This document shows, in pieces, positions 12,170-21,859 of a DNA stretch of 64,000 bases. The DNA lies in assembly GCA_039621445.1 (NCBI GenBank), contig CP154956.1, positions 57,577,966 to 57,641,965 on the forward strand, given 5' to 3'. The notes under the pieces are model-generated. The model was not told the origin of the DNA and did no database searches. It was given only the letters and a program-made list of their open reading frames with translations. The stretch comes from Euglena gracilis (lineage: Eukaryota; Euglenida; Euglenophyceae; Euglenales). Within the stretch, counting starts at the first letter, position 1, and the number at the start of each line of letters is the position of its first letter. The position numbers and the translations under genes were made by a program.

Positions 12170-12950
12170 ATCTGATGTGGAAACTGTGTCCAGAATGCCA
12201 GTTCATCAGCCATCAGCCCGAACCGGCATTCTGAGCCACGGCTTCACGCCCAAACCGGCATTCAGGACAAAGTTATTGAAACCATGCATCAGGGCTCTGG
12301 CCTCACGCCCGAACTGAATTGGCGTTCAAGGAATCACGGCCAACTTCGCCCCAAATACCCATTCTTTGTACAGCTTCGAGCATTTTTGCGCTTCTTTTTG
12401 AGCTTTGAGCTCTTAGGCCCATGTCGATCGTCTGATTTAAATTTAAACATTAAGTTTAATCTCATTGAAGTCTGATCGTAAGGTCTTCTCGTGGGCTTTC
12501 GATGGATGGCCACAGAATGCAGCCACAATGCACAAAGCTCTTATTTTTGGCGATCGTGCGTTCCAAAATTTGATTCATTGGCTTGTCAGATCCCACAGTT
12601 CAAAGCAAATTGAAAGAAAGTTCTCCCTGACTTTCGAATGATACCCACAGAACTCAGCCACACCGCACAGGCCAAAAACCCCTCAACAGATATGATCACC
12701 AAATATCTGCGAACCATTTTGATAACTTTTTGGCACTTTTTATTTGGTCCCTTAGATGCTGGTTTCATGCCGGTTCCGGCGCATAATATCCAGCCCGAAC
12801 CGGCGTCCTGAACGCTGGTTCGAGCGTGAAGCCAGAGCCCCAGCACATGGTTTTGGGACAAAGCCTCCGATGGGCTCAGCCGGTGAGGGGGCGGGTCACT
12901 GGCTTTGTCCTGAGTCTTGTGACCCACCAAGATGAATGAATGAATGAATG
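12170..12950. repeat. CCGG-motif repeats and a short AATG tract
   Basis: Several GAACCGGCATTC or GAACCGGCGTCC modules (12215, 12250, 12795), a diverged repeated block with TTTCGATGGATGGCCACAGA (12497) and TTTCGAATGATACCCACAGA (12630), and (AATG)5 at 12933-12952. Also GTCACTGGCTTTGTCCTGAG (12896), shared with the palindrome at 14310-14410. No gene supported. Confidence 0.5.
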
Positions 12951-14309
12951 AATCATGTGTGGGACAACCAATTCCGGATCAGAAAAGAGTTAGGTGATGA
13001 TGTGATGATGAGCACACTGCTAGGCAACACAGCACAAGGGAGGAGAGAGCCGCCACCAAAAAAAAACTTTGTACAGGCATACGTAATGCCTATGGAGGTT
13101 AAGACCATACCATTGCTTATGGACCCCCTGGGGGGCAGGGGTTCATTTTTCAATTTCAAAAAACCAGCAAGTCTTTTTCAAAAACCAGTCACCAACTTCC
13201 TATCCCCCGGGGGGGGGTCAGTCACTTTGACCACTCAGCCAAAAATGGACAAAAAACAAAGGATTTGGGTCAAAAATCCCCAAAAAATCCGGCATTATCG
13301 CCCCGGGTGGCCAGTTTTGGCCAATCCTAGCCGACCCTCCCCCTCCCCAGGGGTCTGGAGCCTAAAACCAGTCAGTCACCCCAAGGTTGGCCATTCCTTG
13401 TTTTTTTAAGAACAAAAAGATATGTTTTTTTTCAGAAAATTTGTATTTTTATAATAAAAAAAACAGAAACAAAAAGCGCCATTGGGGGTTTGAGGGATAA
13501 TTTTTTTGAAATGCTTTTTCAGGAAAAGCCATTGGCAAATCCACTGTTTTCCATTGCTCAGATTCTCAGATTTCATCAGACAATGAGAAATGAATGAACG
13601 ATTGCAACCTTTTAAATGTGCTATGCCTTGATCCATGTGACATTTGGAAGGTTGTTTTTGAACAGACGCCATCCATACCTACAAAAGCGAATATTTCATT
13701 TTTTGTCCATGTTTCCCCAAAATATGGGTTTTGGCTTCCCCCCCCCCAAAAGGCCCATTTTCTCAAGGAAAATCTGCATTTTCAAAAAGAATGTGTTTTT
13801 TTTGCATTTTTTTTTAAAAAAAATCACGTTTTTTAAAAAAATAATGAAACGTAACCCTGGGACACACCTTTCACAATGGTATGGTTAAGACGTTATTATT
13901 AAGACAGAAAGTTTAAGACGTTGAAGACACAAGAAAGGAAGTAGTAATTTGTTAGCTGAGAGGTTTATAGGCTAAACAATTGCTTTCATGACGAAGTAAA
14001 AAGAAAAACAGGTGAAGAGATTCAAAAATTTAAGCGATCATTCTATAATATAAGAGATAAGAGAGATCAATGATGAAATACAATTCTCATTTCATAAGAG
14101 AAGGCAATAAAAGGAAGGTGAAGAGAAGGCCAGAGCCCTGCCAAGACGGTCCCAAGCCAGCCTCAACTATCAGAATGGTCTATCATTGTGGCGTCACCTC
14201 TTTGGCTGTGGGAAACAAGAAACCAACAATGAAAACACAATTCTCTTCATTAGGGGGTCACATTTTAAAGCTGTGTCCGGCAGGGGGTCACTAACGTTCA
14301 GCAAGACCC

Positions 14310-14410
14310 CCTCCCCACCAGCTTTGTCCTGAGTCCGGTGGCGGGTCATTGGCTTTGTTCGAAGGACAAAGTCGGTGACCCCCCCACTGGACTCAGGACA
14401 AAGCCAGTGG
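14310..14410. repeat. Palindromic repeat with CTTTGTCCTGAGTCC arms
   Basis: The arm around CCAGCTTTGTCCTGAGTCC (14318) pairs with GGACTCAGGACAAAGCCAG (14390) about 70 bp later. A third copy of the arm is at 12902. It looks like a hairpin repeat. The upstream stretch 12960-14300 carries no recognised gene. Confidence 0.55.
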
Positions 14411-14810
14411 GGGGGTCTTTCTCTTCCTGATATACAGCCGGGAGGGGGATCCAGGTCCCCCCCCCCCAAGCTATCCCCTACCCCAACCTCAGACAGCCCA
14501 AAATTTTGGCATCTTTTTTGGATGTTTGCAAAATTGTCAATTTTAGCATATTTGCCAAAAAGTCAATTTTGAAAAGTTTTTTTTTAAAAAAATTTATTCT
14601 GAGCATTTTTTTGCAAGTTCTCCATAAAAAGTGCTCTGACAGTGAGCTATTCCTGGGGGGGGGGGGCAACTCGATGAGGGGGAGGCTTGATATTTAGGTG
14701 GAATGTTGGCAGTCGGTATTCAAATTGGAGGGAGTGAACATAAATTTACGTTTATTTTCATTCAGCACATTTTGGGTCAAAAGGTGCCTTTTTGTTTGTT
14801 TTTGTTTCAG

Positions 14811-14935
14811 AAAAGTGATTGTCCTTGGACTTGGATACAATGTCACGGAGCCTGAGTTCCAAGAGTATTTCTCGCATTTCACTGGTGTCGTGGAGGCAAC
14901 AATTGCGGTTGATGTTCTGACAGGCTCCTCGAGAG
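14811..14935 (+). CDS. RRM protein, exon with RNP2 (first RRM, 5' half)
   Basis: Follows a clear 3' splice site (T-rich tract and TTTGTTTCAG ending 14810). The frame encodes the first half of an RNA recognition motif: beta1/RNP2 VIVLGLG, helix 1 EPEFQEYFSHF and beta2 VVEATIAVD. It ends at TCGAGAG before a donor (GTGCGA, 14936). The VIVLGL start, followed by a T-E-...-EYF helix, resembles the first RRM of TDP-43/hnRNP-type nuclear RNA-binding proteins more than SR proteins; that closer grouping is inference. N-terminal exons were not found. Confidence 0.75.
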
Positions 14936-14985
14936 GTGCGAGGCAACTGTTTGTGTCTTTCCCTCTTTCTGCCCTTCTCTTTCAG
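14936..14985 (+). other. 50-bp spliceosomal intron inside the RRM
   Basis: Begins GTGCGA and ends CTTTCTGCCCTTCTCTTTCAG with a long pyrimidine tract. Removing it joins AGAG to GTTTTGG and restores the RNP1 motif RGFGFVLF in frame, which is strong internal evidence for splicing. Without removal the frame runs into unrelated residues. Confidence 0.8.
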
Positions 14986-15140
14986 GTTTTGGTTTTGTTC
15001 TGTTCACAACCCCAGAGAGTGCTCAAGCAATGCTTCAAGAACATGACCTCCGTGGTCCCTTGACCAGGGCCTTGTTTGGCGGAGGGGGCCATGTGGGGGG
15101 GGGTCCAGCCAGCTTGGATTCCTCAACCCTCCGTGGATGA
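14986..15140 (+). CDS. RRM protein, exon with RNP1 (first RRM, 3' half)
   Basis: Continues the RRM: RNP1 (RGFGFVLF, split by the intron), helix 2 TPESAQAMLQEHDLRG, then a glycine-rich stretch and TGA at 15138. The domain lacks a convincing beta4 strand after HDLRG, so the exon may end nearer 15050 and splice onward, or the G-run at 15097-15103 may be miscounted. RRM proteins bind single-stranded RNA through the RNP aromatic residues (here F-G-F-V). The 3' boundary is uncertain. Confidence 0.6.
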
Positions 15141-15149
15141 ATCCAATGC

Positions 15150-16180
15150 TTGTCCCGCTTGGGGAAAAAAAAAGTGGTCTGCCTGGCAGAATTTTGTATA
15201 AAAATCGTTTTTTGAACTTTTTTTTTGAATTTCAGAATTTTCCCATTTGATCTCAGTGTTCTCCAGCCTTCCCAATTACCTTCTCCAGCCACTTTCAATA
15301 TTCCTTCCTCTGAGTGCCACCCAAGCTCATTGAGCAATGAATGCCCTGCCTTTGACAATAAAAGGTCGAAGGATTGAACCAAAGTTGGTATCTTTCTTTT
15401 CAAGTCTGGGTGCCTCAGACATAATTTTTGTTTTGTGATGCATTTTGAAATCTCGATGGAATGTTGTTCACAGAATTTTTTTTTATTGTGTGCACAATTT
15501 TTGGTTACAAAGATTCTTTAGAAGGAACCTACACTGTGGTGGCGTGGACTGGCAATCAAGGAGGACACTGATCATTTGGGGTTGACAACCAAACCAACCC
15601 CATTTTTGGGGGATAATTTGCAGCTAATGGGTGCCCGCTGACTTTGGGACGTATTTGCACAGCCAACGCCTGTGCTGTTGGAATGGATTGACATTAAAAA
15701 TGGGCCTCCGGAGAATTTTGGCACTTTTTGACAGTTTTTGCAATGCTTTCAAAGTCGTTTGAAAATTTTGACAACTTTCGCAAACTACTTTGATTTATGA
15801 ACACTTACAAAAAAATCGACACAGAATTTGAGATATTGACCTGTGGTTTCATGCAATAGGGGCCATATTGGGGTGTTTTTGGCGGCAAAGAAATCGATGT
15901 TTTCAAAATATCTCAGAAATGAAGCAAAATCAAAGGAAATGTCCAGAGACCAAAATTGAAGCTTTTGGAACCCTATCTGACAGTATTTTGATTTCCCTGC
16001 TTCTCCAAAACAGCGCGGCAGGCTTCCGATTCTGCCGTTTTCGGCCATATATAGGTCCCAAAAGTCGGGAAAAAAATTGAATTTTTTTGCCCAAAAGCCA
16101 TGTTTTTTCTCCTCCCAGACCCGAAAAAACTTTTTCCGGACAAGGTGGAACGGTCGTCACGTTTTTGTTGCCTGACTTTT
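15150..16180. other. Presumed intronic or intergenic DNA
   Basis: AT-rich with scattered short frames on both strands; no recognisable exon, repeat partner or motif. A block at 16095-16140 (CCCGAAAAAACTTTTTCCGG) resembles the diverged units of 4470-4700. Confidence 0.4.
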
Positions 16181-16194
16181 TTTTTTTTTTTTCT

Positions 16195-16226
<32 letters not shown>

Positions 16227-16241
16227 TTGTGGGCGCGGCAG

Positions 16242-16275
<34 letters not shown>

Positions 16276-16395
16276 CGGAGCGGGGGGGGGGGGGGGGTGG
16301 GGGGGGGGGGCGGGGGGGGGGGGGGGGGGGGGGTGGGGGGGGGGGGGGGGGGGTGGGGGGGCGGCAGGGGGGGGGGGGGGGGGGTGTGGGGCAGG
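16179..16395. repeat. Poly-T tract followed by a ~155-bp G tract
   Basis: A 50-bp T-rich run (16179-16228) leads after GTGGGCGCGGCAGC into a tract that is almost all G, with a few single C, A or T interruptions (16242-16390). This is extreme strand asymmetry and strong G-quadruplex potential. Frames translating to poly-Gly, poly-Phe or poly-Pro across it are artefacts. Confidence 0.95.
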
Positions 16396-16428
16396 TGGCC
16401 CCCCGGCGGGGACAGCAGACGCATGCAG

Positions 16429-16488
16429 GCCATCCGTCGGGAGGCACTAGAATCTTTGCCTGCCGCATTCCCCCAACTCTGGGCCAAG
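16429..16488 (+). CDS. Possible 60-bp host exon
   Basis: Bounded by GCATGCAG on the left and a consensus donor AAG|GTATGT on the right, this gives exactly 20 codons in phase 0. It contains a helical stretch (AIRREALESLPAAF). It lies between the two RRM regions and could belong to either or to another gene. Support is splice sites plus composition only. Confidence 0.4.
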
Positions 16489-16589
16489 GTATGTCTTGCA
16501 TTTCCATGCCACCCATTAGAGTTGGGTTTGGAAGACTCATTTGTTGGGTTCCATTCTGTTGATCCTGGTGTGTGCCTCAAATCGTTTTA

Positions 16590-17110
16590 ACCCGGCGTTT
16601 GATCAGTTGGGTTCACGACAGAACCGGCGTCCCCCCCCTGGTCACCGGTTCTGTTCGTAGGAATGCCGATTTTGGCATCAATACAAGTGTTATTAAATGT
16701 GTTAAACATGGCCGAAATTGGTTGTGGAAGTCCTGTTTGACTGTTATACCATGCATGTGGTGCAGTCAATTTGCAATTTGGGGACCACTGGGTTGAGATT
16801 TGGTGAAAATTGGTGTTGTGTTGAAATAGGAGTATTGTGAAGTGTGGGAAAACTTCATGGCCACCTACTGAAAAGATCTTTCGATCGAGGGGTAACTTGG
16901 AACCCCAACGTTGCACACAAAGTTGGAAAATTGTGGTAATTTTCGGTCTTATTTGGTTTGATAGGCATGATGAACCATAAAGAACGATTTGAGTCTTCAA
17001 ACTGACGACGACCTGGGGGTTCCAAGGAGCAAAAATAAATAAATAAAAGCTGTGAAATTAGGATTTCCTTGGGACAGGAAACAAGAATTCTGCATGTTTG
17101 AACCAATTTT
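16590..17110 (-). repeat. R1 copy 2
   Basis: Minus-strand copy of the R1 family (compare 7330-7800), including AACGTTGGGGTTCCAAGTTA and GATCGAAAGATCTTTTCA, ending in CCGG palindromic modules (16590-16660) with GGGTTCACGACAGAACCGGC, nearly the same as 9006-9030. Frames in it show no recognisable domain. Confidence 0.6.
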
Positions 17111-17699
17111 TCTCTGACCAAGGATTTTGTGATTTTCCCCTTCCATTGTGTTTACAAAAAAATCCAAAATTGCCTTCCGCCAGTTCTGGCCGACCCACTG
17201 CCAGTGGGGGGGGTCCAAGCCAAAACCAGTCAATCACTCCGGAAAAACCAGTCTGGGGAGGGGGGTGAAGTTGGAAACACCTGGGACCTCCCCCAAATTG
17301 AAGGGCTTCACAGACATCTGGGGGCTATGTTTTTTCGTTTTTCTGGCCAAAAAAAATCAGCTTTCCCATGGGTTTCGAGTGTCTTCCACAAAAAAAAACA
17401 CGTTCAAAAAGTTTCAAAAAATGAGCATTTTTAGACTCATTTTCAAAGAAATTCAGGTGTTTTCCAGCAATTTTCGACGGACTGTCCACAAAACCAAAAA
17501 ATTTCTGGGCCCATGTTAGTTTGGATGGGGGGTCTTACCCCACCCCTCCATGTTGGGAGGGGGGTCCGACCCCCCCTTTCAAGGCTTCCCATACATCCCT
17601 GCCCTCCAGACCCCCACCCCAAGAGGGGGAGTCCAGCCAGCACCTTTTTTCCAAACAGCACCTCTTTCCAGCCGCCCTGTGGCATCCCCCCGGGGCAGG

Positions 17700-17822
17700 C
17701 ATTATTTTTTTTAAGGCGAGATTTCTCAAAAAATTTAAGGCGTTTTTTTAAGGTTTTTTAAGGTTTTTTAAGGTTTTTTGAGGATTTTGAAAAATTTTTA
17801 AGGTTTTTTAAGGCATTTTTTT
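17700..17822. repeat. TTTTTTAAGG array, left cluster
   Basis: Tandem, slightly irregular units of TTTTTTAAGG just upstream of the ATG at 17834. A second array of the same unit is at 19078-19175; the two lie 1.3 kb apart. The preceding 17110-17700 holds G/C-run repeats without a supported gene. Confidence 0.85.
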
Positions 17823-17833
17823 CCTCAGCTAAA

Positions 17834-17938
17834 ATGTCACACCCCGAAGGTGGCCCGATGGGTTCGGACTCCTCTGTGGCTTCGGAACGCCCAAGGAAGA
17901 AGCCTAGGGCGAGGCATGGGGATCAGGGCGGTCCATGA
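17834..17938 (+). CDS. Possible first coding exon with basic NLS-like motif
   Basis: An ATG after TTTTTTCCTCAGCTAAA opens 34 codons: an acidic/serine start (MSHPEGGPMGSDSSVASE), then RPRKKPRARH, which looks like a basic nuclear localisation signal, and TGA at 17936. The composition is protein-like and unlike the flanking TTTTTTAAGG repeats. It may be the start of the second RRM protein, but the next exon is not certain. GACAG|GTATTG at 17944 is a good donor but lies after the stop. Confidence 0.4.
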   Translation: MSHPEGGPMGSDSSVASERPRKKPRARHGDQGGP

Positions 17939-18229
17939 GGGACAGGTATTGTCAACAGGCAAGCAAATGTCCTGAATATGGTCAGAAATTTAAAGTAATT
18001 GCAATAAAAAAAAAGGATGGTTTCGAATTCTGGGTCGGCAATGTTACGTGGTTGCCAGAAATTGCATTTTTTTGCGTTCTCAGGCATTTGTGGTTCCCCC
18101 CTGTGCACATGGTGGGATGTGCTGGGGTTGAAGGTTTTTGGTGTTTTTAATAAAAGGATCCCCTCAACAGTGGGGTGTAACAGTTCATAAGCTGTTCTCC
18201 GTATGTCAGGGTAAAGGGTCCCGGAAATT

Positions 18230-19020
18230 TCGTAAAATTTGCGCATTTGCGCAAATGCGTCCATTTCAAAGAAAAAAACCCTTAAGTGCGAATCCGGCCG
18301 CCTAAGTAAAATTAAGTGCCAATCCTCCCCAAATCCGGTGGCGGTTGCCTGGAAAAACCTCGCGTTTCCCCGGCGTGGCGGGACCGAAAACTCTAAAAGT
18401 GGGACCTGGGGGACACCATGCGACCCCCCCCCTGGGCACTCTTGATGAGCAACAGCACCCACCGAAGCGGCCACATTATTCCCCGCAATTGGGGCGTGAG
18501 ACTGGGGGGGGGGGGCGACCTGGTGCCAGTTCATGGCAACCGGCAGCCGGAGAGAGCCCTGAAACACCCGTTATTTTGGGTGCAAGGAAGTGGTGAACCA
18601 TTACCACTCGATTGGTTGCATCAAAGCTGTGGGACTCACTCCCCACAAATTATGTACAAAGAATGCTGTGTTTTACGTTATTCAAGGGGGAAAATGATGG
18701 AGAAAACCAAGAAAATGGACTCCGGCCCAACACATCCCGAATATTTTAGGTGCCAAATTTTGTCTTCTTGTAACGTTGTGCTGTTGCAGAAAAGTGTCAC
18801 AGGTCCTTGCATGTCATCAATTCATTACGCTTATCTGCCAAACGGATGAGGCAAACAACTTCAACTGAACATTACACACTACCTCTCTAATGCCAGAAAC
18901 CTTGGCAAACAATCCGGTTTTCATATTGTTTGTTCACAACCGCTTCTGCATTGACTGGCTTTATGCGGGGTTTCAGACATGCCATTATTTGTTTGGTGCA
19001 AGAAAATTTTTTCTCAGGCA
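18230..19020. other. Unassigned stretch between TTTTTTAAGG arrays
   Basis: A minus-strand frame of 214 codons (17923-18567) and a plus-strand frame rich in His/Pro/Gln (18345-18596) overlap here. Neither has a recognised domain, and they cannot both be real. The plus frame contains PPKRPHYSPQLGRETGGGG-like low-complexity sequence that could be a linker exon. I make no gene call. Confidence 0.3.
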
Positions 19021-19077
19021 GAATTTTTAAGGGTTTTTAAGGTCATCACAGGGAAGAAAATTTTCTCCGGGGTGATT

Positions 19078-19175
19078 TTTTTAAGGTTTTTTAAGGTTTT
19101 TTAAGGTTTTTTAAGGCATTTTGGCAAAAAAAAATTTAAGGTTTTTTAAGGTTTTTTAAGGTTTTTTAAGGCGCC
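19078..19175. repeat. TTTTTTAAGG array, right cluster
   Basis: Seven or more units of TTTTTTAAGG interrupted once by GCATTTTGGCAAAAAAAAA. Directly followed by a GTAGTGGGTAGTCGGC block (19206) shared with the TIR element at 19863-20732. Confidence 0.85.
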
Positions 19176-19276
19176 GTAGATTGGGTAAGGCGGTAGATTG
19201 GGGGGGGGTAGTGGGTAGTCGGCTGAGTACCCAATTGGTCGGCCGATTAGGCCTTGTCGGTACCGGGGGGGAAAAA

Positions 19277-19845
19277 ACTTGTACGGGAAAAAATGTTGTG
19301 GGAAAAATTCTGGACGAAAATTTGTCCAGGATTTTTCCCGCCTTTTTAAGGATCCGTCCAGGATTTTTCCCGGCAGATTTAAGGAAAGTCCAATTTCCTC
19401 CAGTGAATGACCCCCCAAAAAAATCTTCGGCGCTGCGCGCCGATTTGCAGCAGGAATATTTCTTCCTCTCAGGAATCGGTGTTGTTCCCAACCGCCCCAA
19501 ACCCCTTTGAAGCGTGCGTTAGCCCACAGCGTGCACTCCGCCCCAAAGAGACCCTGTGCATAAGTTGTGTGCCAGAAACCGCTTCGTGTCTGTCAACACG
19601 GCGGTCTTATCACCCCAGCGGAATGAACGCTTTCTGTTTGGTTTCACCAGGTGCAGCCATGCTTTCTCATTCAATTGTTGGTCGGCACAAAACCTGGGCG
19701 GTTTTTTTTTCAGCTGTCGAATATTTTTTTCCCACCTGGTTTAAGCGAGCGTTCAGGATTTTCCCGGCATTTTAAGGATTCGTCCAATATTTTTCCCGGC
19801 AGAATTTTTCCCGTCGGCAATTGTTCCCGGTCAGATTCCCCCCCC
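19277..19845 (+). repeat. ~570-bp repeat with GGGAAAAATCC hairpins, copy 1
   Basis: Nearly identical in reverse to 63172-63747; the few differences include a single-base change in CGCTGCGCGCCG and small indels in A/T runs. The left end holds a hairpin, GGGAAAAATTCTGGAC paired with GTCCAGGATTTTTCCC, followed by repeated GGATCCGTCCAGGATTTTTC. The right end again carries TTTTCCCGGC motifs. The central ~300 bp is unrelated to the ends. Frames on both strands are conserved because the DNA is, so conservation is not evidence of coding. Confidence 0.9.
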
Positions 19846-19862
19846 CCCCCCGGTAGCTAGTC

Positions 19863-20732
19863 GGCGAGACAGGGTGGGGGGGCAGTGGGTAGTCGGCCGA
19901 CTGGTCGGCTGACAACCCCCTCTAATGTACTAATGGGTCAAGTTCGCCGACATTTAAGCCCCCCCCTCAAAAAATGTTTGTCCAAATCATCTCAAGCTGG
20001 CTAAAACCCACCCAAATGGCTCTCAAACCCCCCAACCATGATTATGCAAAGATTTGCGAGAAAAATGTCCGGGTTTGGCCACTTTTTAGCAGAATCTTAC
20101 ACCTGCCCATGAGATTTTCCATACGGTGGCAAGGACAACCCAGTCAAAATGACCTGATGACCGAGTCAAAATAAACAGTCAAAAAGGATTTAGCCCCCCG
20201 AGTATTTTCCCAACATGAAGGGATTTCGTTATTTGGGGGGTTTCGGGGGGCGGTTCCCCCCCCCCCCGCCCATGTCAAAAATGCCCCACAAAAAAGGATT
20301 CTTCCCCCCGTAAAGGGGTTTTGTTATTTGAGGGGCGGGTGCGGTCAGGGGGGGGGGCAGGTGGTGGTGGAGGGTGCTTTCTGTCCCTCAACAAACAGAA
20401 CACTGTCATTTGCAAAGGGTTTTCATGCAATCTTTGCCTATTAATGGTATTTTTACCCCTGCCCCACTCCCCCCAAACCACCCCCCGACTTTGCATTTTC
20501 ATCTGTGGGTGATTATGCTGGTGCAGGGCACTCATTTGACCCCATCTGGACCATTTCTGGGTGTTTTGGGCCGGCCAGCGACTATTTTTATGACCGCCCA
20601 CCAGTCTGCGTTTGGAATTTGTTCATAGGGGGGGGGCTTAAAAGTCGGTGAACTTGACCCATTAGTACATTAGAGTGGGTGGTCGGCCAACTAGTCGGCC
20701 ACTACCCACTGCCCCCCCCCCCACCCTGTCGC
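19863..20732. mobile_element. 870-bp element with ~100-bp terminal inverted repeats
   Basis: The left end (19863-19967) and right end (20628-20732) are inverted copies of about 105 bp, sharing ACAGGGTGGGGGG, CAGTGGGTAGT, GGCCGAC, CTCTAATGTACTAATGGGTC, AAGTTC.CCGAC and TTAAGCCCCCCC. The interior has no transposase-like frame, so it would be non-autonomous. A fragment of the same end is at 19205-19252 and perhaps 62768-62785. It sits directly upstream of the second RRM exon. No target-site duplication could be settled because of flanking C-runs. Confidence 0.75.
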
Positions 20733-20798
20733 CTGAAGTGCCTGAGAATTGGAGTCGGACCCTCTCTGGCCAAGTCCGCATTCACTCATTACGTGCAG

Positions 20799-20996
20799 AC
20801 GAGGTGCGGGCCTATTTTGAGCAGTTTGGAGCCCTCTCCGATTTCTACATGCCATTGATCTTCGAGACCAAGCAGCCGCGCGGAATCGCCTTCATCACGT
20901 ATTTGTCTCCTGAGAGCGTGGATTCAGTGATGCAAGTCAGTCATGAGCTTGGGGGCCGACAGATCGCTGTGGACCGGGCTGCCCAGAGCTCTTCCC
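20799..20996 (+). CDS. RRM protein, second RRM exon
   Basis: After a possible acceptor (ACGTGCAG ending 20798) the frame encodes most of an RRM: helix 1 DEVRAYFEQFG, beta2 LSDFYMPL, RNP1-like RGIAFITY, helix 2 ESVDSVMQV, and beta4 GGRQIAVDRA. The RNP2 strand would be on an earlier exon; upstream VRIHSL is in frame but sits too close to helix 1. The D-x-Y-M-P beta2 and short loop before RNP1 resemble the second RRM of TDP-43-like proteins. The donor near 20996 (CCC|GTTTGT) is weak. Confidence 0.65.
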
Positions 20997-21055
20997 GTTT
21001 GTTTCGTGTTTTGTACGGCTCATTTGTTCCGTGGACGAAGAGTTTTGTTCCCACG

Positions 21056-21109
21056 CCAAAGCCCGAAGACCAATTCTGGCCGCCTTTCAACCCCTGGAAT
21101 GCAAGCCAG
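21056..21109 (+). CDS. RRM protein, aromatic/proline-rich exon
   Basis: In the same frame as the second RRM, about 18 codons reading PKPEDQFWPPFNPWNASQ end at a donor CCAG|GTGTGC (21110). The start is not fixed; CACGCCAAAG precedes it. Short Pro/Trp/Phe/Asn segments like this are common in C-terminal tails of hnRNP-type proteins. The frame continues phase 0 into the exon at 21517. Confidence 0.5.
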
Positions 21110-21516
21110 GTGTGCATTTCGTGTCCACCAAAGCAGTGCGTTTCGGTATTTTGCCAGTGCGGCAAATAATGGACGGGATTTGTTTTTTTTTGTTTGGATT
21201 GCCAACGGGGTGGCCACCGGCCGATCAGAACGTCGAATGGGGTAAGGAGTTAAAAAGTCAAAAAAGCACTTTTTGACGTTTTGGATGGATGGGCGACGGT
21301 GTCAAGGTGCCAGAAATAATTTTCTTCCTCATAATCGACCCATTTTTGTTGAAATATGGCCTTTTTTGGACCATTTCTTTTGCTTCCCTCATTGAGCGTG
21401 CTGGGATGGGAGATTTTTTTTGTTTGAGGACGGCGCTGCATTTTGCCGTTTTTTTTGTGGTCTTTCGTGGCGATGAACGACCATACCCTCCACACGCGTC
21501 CTCCTCACACCCACAG

Positions 21517-21587
21517 GCCTACGGTCGATACCCAGCAGCCGGCCTTGCTTGGGGAGCACCAGGTCCCGGTTCTGCCTTTGCTCCCCC
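21517..21587 (+). CDS. RRM protein, Gly/Pro/Ala/Tyr-rich tail exon
   Basis: Follows CTCACACCCACAG and reads AYGRYPAAGLAWGAPGPG onward, low-complexity sequence rich in G, A, P and aromatics typical of hnRNP tails. It ends before CCCCC|GTACCGG. Its end phase does not match the next proposed exon as read, so either one exon is missing or the C-run is miscounted. Confidence 0.5.
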
Positions 21588-21859
21588 GTACCGGCTGCAA
21601 GGGGCGGGAGCAGTCTTCTGCTCAAGGCTTCGCAGTACCCCGGGGGGCGGGGGGCTCGGGCTCGTCTGCAAATAGTCCAAAATTGGCAGTAGTGGAATTT
21701 TGTTTCAAAAAATTATGAATTAGCTAACCCTGCTGGTAGCCCCCCCCCCCCCCGGAGGCTTAGTGCGCAGCGCTGGAGGATAGAGCTTTTTTTCTCAGTC
21801 GGGGAAACCCCGGGACCGCCCCCCCCCCAACCAGTGGTGGACCCCCAGGTTTTAAGCAG

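Noticed and set aside
15930-16590. Pro-, Gly- and Phe-rich frames of up to 216 codons
   Set aside because: They arise from the T-run and G-run tract at 16179-16395; only the 60-bp segment at its end with splice sites was kept.
17923-18567. 214-codon minus-strand frame
   Set aside because: No recognised motif; overlaps a plus-strand frame, and the segment lies between TTTTTTAAGG arrays. Length alone was not taken as evidence.
19146-19775. Frames conserved between 19.3 kb and 63.5 kb
   Set aside because: The underlying DNA repeats are nearly identical, so both strands look conserved; no coding signature beyond that.
20675-21169. A single uninterrupted 164-codon RRM protein
   Set aside because: The part before 20799 lies within the TIR element end and C-run, and a donor site at 21110 precedes unrelated residues, so only internal exons are called.
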